Assembly: GCA_964475955.1 (NCBI GenBank)
Contig: CAYYZY010000247.1
Location: forward strand, 1-10,555
Length of the DNA stretch: 10,555 bases
Source: DATKZH01 sp964475955
GTDB lineage: Bacteria > Planctomycetota > Planctomycetia > Pirellulales > Thermoguttaceae
Direction of reading: 5' to 3'
Shown: positions 6,169-10,555 of the stretch, one piece after another
Position numbering within the stretch: the stretch's first letter is position 1
Layout of the letters: every line of letters starts with the position of its first letter
Translations under genes and position numbers: made by a program
The notes under the pieces: generated by a model
What the model saw: the letters and a program-made list of their open reading frames with translations, nothing else
What the model was told of the DNA's origin: nothing
Database searches by the model: none

Positions 6169-8994
6169 ATGATTTGCGCGATCACGCTTCTTGCGGTGCT
6201 GGCCGCCGCGACCGCCGCTGCGCGCGGCGACGCGCCCTGGTACGAGGGCTTCGAGGGCACAGAGCCCAGTTGGCGTCCGGCCGACGGTTCGTCGCAGGTC
6301 CAGATCCTCGCGCACCGCCGCGTGCGGGGCCAGGCGTTCACGGGCCAGTCGTGCGAGCACCTGGCACTGGCCGCCCCCACCGGGGCCCAGGTCTATTTCG
6401 GCCACGACGTGGCGCGCCCCTGGGTGATCGCGGAGCTTCGTCCCACGGTGCGCCTCCGTTCGGACCGCGCCGCAGTCCAGTTCGTGGCCCAGATCGCACT
6501 ACCCCGAACCGCCGATCCGCGCACGGGGCGCCCCCTGAGAACGCTCGTGCACGGCTCCACGTACACTACCGTAGGCCGGTGGCAGCAACTCCGCATCGAA
6601 GACATCCCGCAACAGCTCGCTCGGCGCACGCGCGTGCTCCGCGCCGAGTTCGGCCCGGAGGTCGACCCGCGCGAAGCGTACGTCGAACAGGTGCTGCTCA
6701 GCGTGGGGGGCGGCAAGGGCGTGGCCCACCTGTGGATCGACGATCTCGACGTCGACGGCTACGCCGGACCGGCGCCCGGCCCAACCGAACCGGCCGGGCC
6801 GGCCGGCCCAGCCGACTTGCCCAGCCAGCCAGAACACACTGGGCTACACGCCCCGTCTCGCCCCGCTGCCGCCCCCTCGCTCGACGTAGCCGGGTGGACC
6901 GGCAGCCAATCGGAGCGGGTCGCAACGCCGCGACGCCCACCGGTCCGTTGGGACGGCTCGACGCTCCTGGTCGACGGTCGTCCGTTCTTTCCCCGCATGG
7001 TCCGGTATCAGGGCGAGTCGCTCGCGCTCTTGCAGCGGCTCGGCTTCAACGTGGTCTGGCTTCGAGAACTCCCTTCGGCGGGACTGCTCGACGAGGCCAG
7101 CCGATTGGGGCTCTGGCTCGTGTGCCCCCCGCCGCGGGCCGGTCAGGCCGGCGCGCCGGGCGGCGCTACCGGGCGTTTGGCCCCCATCGGATCGGACTAC
7201 CGGCGCGTGCTCGCATGGAACCTCGGCCGGGACCTTGCGGCCGACGACCTCGAAACCGTCCGGCAGTGGGCGACCCAAGTCCGCGCCGCCGACCGCGAGA
7301 CGGCACGGCCGCTCGTCTGCCAACCCGCGGAGAAGCTCCGCGAGTACAGCCGGCTGGTCGACGTGCTGGTGATCGGCCGACCCCCGCTGGGAACGAGTCT
7401 CGAACTGAGCGCCTACGGGACCTGGCTTCGCCAGCGGCCGCGACTGGCAAGGCCGGGCAACTGCATCTGGACCACGGTACAAACCGAGCTGGCCCCCAGC
7501 GTTCTCAGCCAGTGGAGGGGCCTCGGCGTGACGCTGCCGTCCGACTGTCCGGCGGTTACCGCCGAGCAGATCCGCCTGCTGACGTACACGGCGGTCACCG
7601 CGGGCGCCCGCGGCCTGTTGTTCGAGTCGCAGTCTCCGCTCGACCGTGCGGATCCGCAAACCGCGACGCGGGCCCTGGCCCTGGAACTGCTCAACCTGGA
7701 ACTGACGCTCATCGAGAGCTGGGCGGCGGCCGGCGACTTCATGGCCGCGGTCGACGACCGCCAGCCCGAGTCTTCCGTTTCGGGGGGCGTGCTCCGAACG
7801 AAACGGGCGCGGCTGCTGGTGCCCATCTGGTCGGGACGTGGTGCCCAATTCGTTCCCGGCCAGTCGGCCGGCCGGGGAGTGTCGTTGATCGTCCCCCCGG
7901 TGCCCGAATCGAGCAAGGCGTACCGGATGGTCCCGGGGGCGATTGAGCCGCTTCGCCCCAAGCGGGTCGCCGGCGGTACCCGGATCACGCTCGACGAATT
8001 CGGGCTGACGTCGCTGGTGCTCATGGCCGGCGAGCCGCTGGTGATCAGCGAAATGAAGTCGCGCGTCGAGCGCATCGGACGCAGGGCGTCCCAGGTCCGA
8101 CGCCAACTGGCGGCGGCGAAGCTCCAGGGCGTGGAGCGGATCGACGCTCAGTTGTCGAGCCGGGTGGAGGGCCCCGCTTCGACGGCCTGGCTTGGCGCCG
8201 CCAAGCGGGGGCTCCAGTCGAGCGACGCGTCGTTGGCCTCCGCCGATTACGCCGACGCGTATCGACACGCCGGGCGCGCCATGCGTCCGTTGCGGCTCCT
8301 CGAACGGTGGCACTGGGAGGCCGCGACCAAGCGTCTTCCGTCGCCCGTGTCGAACCCGGCAGCCGTTTCCTTCGCCACGCTGCCGGCTTGCTGGAGCCTG
8401 ATCGAGCGAATCGGCGCCGCCCCCCCCGGCGCCAACCTCCTACCCGGCGGGGATTTCGAGAACCTCGATATGTTGCTACGATCCGGTTGGCGGCATTTCC
8501 AGCGCGCCCCGGAGGGCTTCCGCGCCGAAGCCGAATTGGCCGCCACGACCGCCCGCCCGGGACGGTACGCACTCCGCTTGGCCGCCAGCCGGGTCGAACC
8601 GGGCGATTACGAGGTGCTGGCCGAGAGCCCCCCTTCGTGGATGATCAGCCCGGCGGTGCCCGTGACGCCCGGAGCCGTGGTCCGCATCCACGGCTGGGTT
8701 CGCGTGCCCAAGCCGCTCACCGGAAGCGTGGATGGGCTGATGATCGTCGATTCGTTGGCCGGCGAGCCGCTCGCCGAACGGGTGCACGAGACCAAAGGAT
8801 GGCAGCCCTTCACGCTGTACCGGGCCGTGGCGGACGCGCAAGAGGTTTCGGTCACGTTTGCGCTGACCGGCTTCGGCGAGGCCTGGATCGACGACGTCAC
8901 GATCGAGCCCCTCCAGCTCCCCGCGCCGACCGGTCCGCACCCTCCGCTCCGCCCACCCGTGGCCCGGCAACCTCGGCTTCCAACCCCTCGCTGA
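6169..8994 (+). CDS. Secreted glycosidase-like protein with degenerate catalytic barrel
   Basis: From ATG 6169 this is 941 residues. The first 17-20 residues are a hydrophobic signal sequence ending AAARG. GTG 6148 would add PRPAPR, giving the signal a positive N-terminus, and GTG 6094 is also open. None has a clear ribosome site. Residues about 21-198 look like a beta-sandwich (WYEGFEG at its start, HLWIDDLDVDGY at its end). A Pro/Ala/Gly linker follows (about 199-255). Residues 262-545 resemble a TIM barrel of the glycoside hydrolase clan A type: LLVDGRPFFPRMVRYQGES, then LGFNVVWLRE, then AWNLGRD, then IWTTVQTE. The usual acid/base motif WxLGNE is WNLGRD here (349-354). Residues about 630-720 are helical. 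Residues about 757-914 form a carbohydrate-binding-like sandwich (NLLPGGDFE to AWIDDVTIEPL). I recall this layout in many Pirellulales proteins of unknown role. Surface polysaccharide binding is my inference, and hydrolysis is doubtful. Confidence 0.85.
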   Translation: MICAITLLAVLAAATAAARGDAPWYEGFEGTEPSWRPADGSSQVQILAHRRVRGQAFTGQSCEHLALAAPTGAQVYFGHDVARPWVIAELRPTVRLRSDRAAVQFVAQIALPRTADPRTGRPLRTLVHGSTYTTVGRWQQLRIEDIPQQLARRTRVLRAEFGPEVDPREAYVEQVLLSVGGGKGVAHLWIDDLDVDGYAGPAPGPTEPAGPAGPADLPSQPEHTGLHAPSRPAAAPSLDVAGWTGSQSERVATPRRPPVRWDGSTLLVDGRPFFPRMVRYQGESLALLQRLGFNVVWLRELPSAGLLDEASRLGLWLVCPPPRAGQAGAPGGATGRLAPIGSDYRRVLAWNLGRDLAADDLETVRQWATQVRAADRETARPLVCQPAEKLREYSRLVDVLVIGRPPLGTSLELSAYGTWLRQRPRLARPGNCIWTTVQTELAPSVLSQWRGLGVTLPSDCPAVTAEQIRLLTYTAVTAGARGLLFESQSPLDRADPQTATRALALELLNLELTLIESWAAAGDFMAAVDDRQPESSVSGGVLRTKRARLLVPIWSGRGAQFVPGQSAGRGVSLIVPPVPESSKAYRMVPGAIEPLRPKRVAGGTRITLDEFGLTSLVLMAGEPLVISEMKSRVERIGRRASQVRRQLAAAKLQGVERIDAQLSSRVEGPASTAWLGAAKRGLQSSDASLASADYADAYRHAGRAMRPLRLLERWHWEAATKRLPSPVSNPAAVSFATLPACWSLIERIGAAPPGANLLPGGDFENLDMLLRSGWRHFQRAPEGFRAEAELAATTARPGRYALRLAASRVEPGDYEVLAESPPSWMISPAVPVTPGAVVRIHGWVRVPKPLTGSVDGLMIVDSLAGEPLAERVHETKGWQPFTLYRAVADAQEVSVTFALTGFGEAWIDDVTIEPLQLPAPTGPHPPLRPPVARQPRLPTPR

Positions 8995-9054
8995 GCCGCC
9001 ACGTGTGCGCCCCGAACGCGGGAGCACGGCCGGATTCCCGGCGTGAACAGCCCC

Positions 9055-9083
9055 TTGACAGGCCGCGGCCCTGCGCGCATTAT
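9055..9083 (+). promoter_or_regulatory. Sigma70-type promoter ahead of the substrate-binding lipoprotein
   Basis: A perfect TTGACA at 9055-9060 is followed after 17 bp by CATTAT (9078-9083), which matches the -10 consensus at four of six positions. TTATAC at 9080-9085 is an alternative with a 19-bp spacer. Transcription would start near 9090, leaving a leader of about 290 nt before the GTG at 9379. Confidence 0.55.
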
Positions 9084-9283
9084 ACAGCTTTCCCAGATTG
9101 GCCATTCTGCTGAGAATCTCAGCGGCACGCCGGCGGCAAGGGCAACATTGGGCCAGCATCGCGGTTTCGCCTGCTTGCCGACACGGGCCATGGGGGGCAT
9201 GTGCTCCGTGTTTGAGTGAGCGAGGTCTCGGCGCGGGGACGATGGGAGTTTTCGTTGGTCGGACGCGCATCGCGCGCATGGCT

Positions 9284-9310
9284 GTAGGACGGAATGCCAT
9301 TCCGTCTTAC
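9284..9310. repeat. 27-bp palindromic element
   Basis: GTAGGACGGAAT (9284-9295) and ATTCCGTCTTAC (9299-9310) pair over 12 bp with one G-U wobble around a 3-nt loop GCC. I recall palindromes of this general form (GTAGGACGG with its complement) as dispersed repeats in planctomycete genomes, but a genome-wide count is needed to call it a repeat family. Confidence 0.5.
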
Positions 9311-9311
9311 T

Positions 9312-9344
9312 TGGCTGCGGCCGCGAGGCGGCGCCAGGCTTTTT
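9312..9344 (+). terminator. Terminator-like hairpin 35 nt before the lipoprotein start
   Basis: TGGC (9312-9315) and GCCGC (9320-9324) pair with GCGGC (9328-9332) and GCCA (9333-9336), giving a 9-bp stem with a 4-nt bulge. GGC and five T residues (9340-9344) follow. It could end a small RNA begun at the 9055 promoter or act as an attenuator for the gene after it. The bulge and short T-run make efficiency uncertain. Confidence 0.35.
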
Positions 9345-9378
9345 GTCGGAAAACGGCCGGGGCAGGGGGATCTGTAGG

Positions 9379-10434
9379 GTGGCACGACAAGCCACACGGC
9401 AAACGTCGCGACGTACGCTCCTGAAGCAGTTCGCTTCCGGTGCAGGGCTGGGCGTCGGCGCCCCCCTGCTGGCCGGCTGCCGCCCGAAAGACGAACAGAA
9501 GCCCCCCCGGCGCGGGGCACGTCGGCCGCTTCGGGCGGCTTTCTCGGGCGTTTTTGCCGACGGAACCACGAGCCAGCGCGGGCGCGAGGCCGCCACACTT
9601 TGGGGCAAGCTGCTCGACGTCGACGTCCGCTGGCTCGACGTCCAAGGGGGCGCGGAAGTCCAGCGCGAGCAGGTCGAGTCGATCCTCGAAGACCAATGGG
9701 ACTTCTGCGCGTTCGAGGCCCCCAAAATGGGCACCTTGGAGGAGCCGGTCGGCCGGCTGGCGGAGCGGGGCGTGCCGGTCATTTCCATGGGCACGCCGCT
9801 GGTGGAGCGCGACCAGCTCCGCGACGCGGGCGTGTGGCTCCACCTGGGCGCCGACCAGATCTTCATGGCCGAGAACAGCGCCCAGTACCTGGTGAACAAG
9901 ATCGACGCGCAGGGAAAGCTCGTGCACGTTGGGGGCGGTAGCGAAGACCCAACCGCCCAGAAGCGTCAACTGGGGTTCGAAAACGTCGTCTCCGAGTTCC
10001 CCGAGTTGGGCGTGATCGGCGGCGTGCAATGGTGCGGGTGGGACGCCCAACGCGCCCGGGAGACGTTCGAAGCCCTGCTCGAGGAGACCGCCGAACCCAT
10101 CGCCGGGGCGTTCTTCCACAGCGACGAGATGGCCCTGGCCTGCGTCCCCGCACTCAACGGCACCCGGCACGCAAGCATGGTGGTGACCGCCGTCGACGGG
10201 CAGCAGGCCGGCCTGGCCGCCGTGCGCGACGGCAAGCTGGCCGCCACGGTGGTCGAGCCGACCGGCATGATCTACGCGTGGAGCCTCATCATCGGCCAGT
10301 TCATCGTCCGCGGCGGCGAGCAGGTCGACGACCTCCCGATGGAGGTCATCTGCCCCAGCCCGCTGGTCGCCCGCGAGATCGGCAACATCGACGCCATGCT
10401 CTACCTGGCCGATCCGAGCCACTGCCTCATCTAG
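9379..10434 (+). CDS. Tat-exported lipoprotein, sugar-type substrate-binding protein
   Basis: GTG 9379 gives 351 residues and is preceded by AGGGGGA at about 7-8 nt. The TTG at 9343 is open but would place 12 odd residues before the signal. Residues 10-16, SRRTLLK, match the twin-arginine export motif. A short hydrophobic stretch and lipobox LAGC (31-34) follow, so Cys34 should carry lipid and the protein should be membrane-anchored outside the cytoplasm. The mature part from about residue 50 has the two-lobed periplasmic-binding fold of the RbsB type: LRAAFSGVFADG at the start, GVPVISMGTPL (131-141), AGAFFHSDEMALA (242-254) and VVTAVDGQQAGLAAVRDGKLAATV (268-291). This class binds sugars or similar small molecules for ABC uptake. 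No permease or ATPase gene is in the window, so the ligand and partner are unknown. It could also be a sensory binding protein. Confidence 0.88.
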   Translation: MARQATRQTSRRTLLKQFASGAGLGVGAPLLAGCRPKDEQKPPRRGARRPLRAAFSGVFADGTTSQRGREAATLWGKLLDVDVRWLDVQGGAEVQREQVESILEDQWDFCAFEAPKMGTLEEPVGRLAERGVPVISMGTPLVERDQLRDAGVWLHLGADQIFMAENSAQYLVNKIDAQGKLVHVGGGSEDPTAQKRQLGFENVVSEFPELGVIGGVQWCGWDAQRARETFEALLEETAEPIAGAFFHSDEMALACVPALNGTRHASMVVTAVDGQQAGLAAVRDGKLAATVVEPTGMIYAWSLIIGQFIVRGGEQVDDLPMEVICPSPLVAREIGNIDAMLYLADPSHCLI

Positions 10435-10447
10435 ACTTGAGATCGGG

Positions 10448-10533
10448 GAAAATGGGGTCGGGTCTCATTTTGTCCCACGCGCATGGGAAGTGTCAGGTCG
10501 TCTTCGGACAAAATGAGACCCGACCCCATTTTC
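10448..10533. repeat. REPIN-like element: 28-bp perfect inverted repeat
   Basis: The arms at 10448-10475 and 10506-10533 are exact reverse complements over 28 bp around a 30-nt spacer. Each arm contains AAAATGGGG and GTCTCATTTT and can itself fold (AAAATG with CATTTT plus wobble pairs), the nested form typical of REP sequences mobilised by REP-associated tyrosine transposases. It starts 14 bp after the lipoprotein stop, and the right arm ends in a T-rich stretch, so it may also terminate that transcript. No transposase is in the window. Confidence 0.75.
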
Positions 10534-10555
10534 TTTCCGCACGCTGTAAAAGCGT

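Larger units (their letters stand above)
9090..9378 (+). other. Long structured leader or small RNA region
   Basis: This stretch has no credible protein gene; the open frame from 9098 has no family-like features. It holds a 15-bp palindrome GCTGAGA-A-TCTCAGC (9109-9123), a stem CGGCAAG/CTTGCCG (9134-9140 with 9174-9180), a 27-bp palindrome (9284-9310) and a terminator-like hairpin (9312-9344). It fits either a regulated leader or an independent small RNA. I do not recognise a known riboswitch, tmRNA, SRP or RNase P signature. Confidence 0.4.

Noticed and set aside
5886..6380. Upstream extension of the small repeat protein to about 269 residues
   Set aside because: The extension has no protein-like pattern and overlaps the divergent gene's start, while the internal ATG at 5885 has an excellent ribosome site.
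5994..7946. A 650-codon open frame on the plus strand overlapping the large secreted protein gene
   Set aside because: The translation is Arg/Pro/Gly-rich without motifs, while the overlapping frame has a signal peptide and recognisable domains.
6844..8313. A 489-codon minus-strand frame inside the large secreted protein gene
   Set aside because: It is antisense, compositionally biased and without motifs or a ribosome site.
9098..9424. A 108-codon open frame in the leader before the lipoprotein gene
   Set aside because: It has a TTG start, biased composition and no motifs, and it crosses the palindromes and runs into the lipoprotein gene.
10541..10555. Small palindrome ACGCT-GTAAA-AGCGT at the window's right edge
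   Set aside because: A 5-bp stem is too short to interpret, and the sequence ends there.

Overview
The window looks like chromosomal DNA of a GC-rich planctomycete, most likely of the order Pirellulales. This rests on its protein families as I recall them: an Hanks-type kinase carrying a degenerate receiver domain, a long Glu/Arg-rich coiled-coil protein, a secreted protein with a Gly/Pro/Asn-rich middle, and a large secreted glycosidase-like protein. No database search was possible, so every family assignment comes from motifs and memory. I see no tRNA, rRNA, CRISPR array, integrase or toxin/defence gene.

Layout. Bases 1-318 are a non-coding leader region with a palindrome, a weak promoter and hairpins. 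They precede a secreted protein of unknown function (319-1221, +). Convergent to it is a minus-strand series: a Ser/Thr kinase (5290-3755), then a thioredoxin (3450-3121), then a coiled-coil protein (2892-1249). Gaps of 304 and 228 bp, and a near-consensus promoter in front of the thioredoxin, argue that these are separate transcripts rather than a tight operon. Further right on the minus strand is a 104-residue protein with a hexapeptide tandem repeat (5885-5571), closed by an intrinsic terminator. Divergent from it is a 941-residue secreted protein with a glycosidase-like barrel (6169-8994, +). The last gene is a Tat-type lipoprotein resembling periplasmic sugar-binding proteins (9379-10434, +). 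Its 384-bp upstream region holds a strong promoter, several hairpins and a terminator-like structure. A 28-bp perfect inverted repeat of REPIN type (10448-10533) follows it.

How the genes might work together. The kinase, thioredoxin and coiled-coil protein are cytoplasmic and could belong to signalling, redox and cell-architecture functions, but nothing in the sequence ties them into one pathway. The secreted glycosidase-like protein and the substrate-binding lipoprotein both suggest carbohydrate-related work at the cell surface. The former lacks the expected catalytic acid/base motif and the latter has no transporter genes in view. The points most worth following up are the pseudo-receiver on the kinase, the GCPPC thioredoxin active site, the apparently inactive glycosidase barrel, and the structured leader at 9055-9378. 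I found no complete multi-gene system that I would call new.
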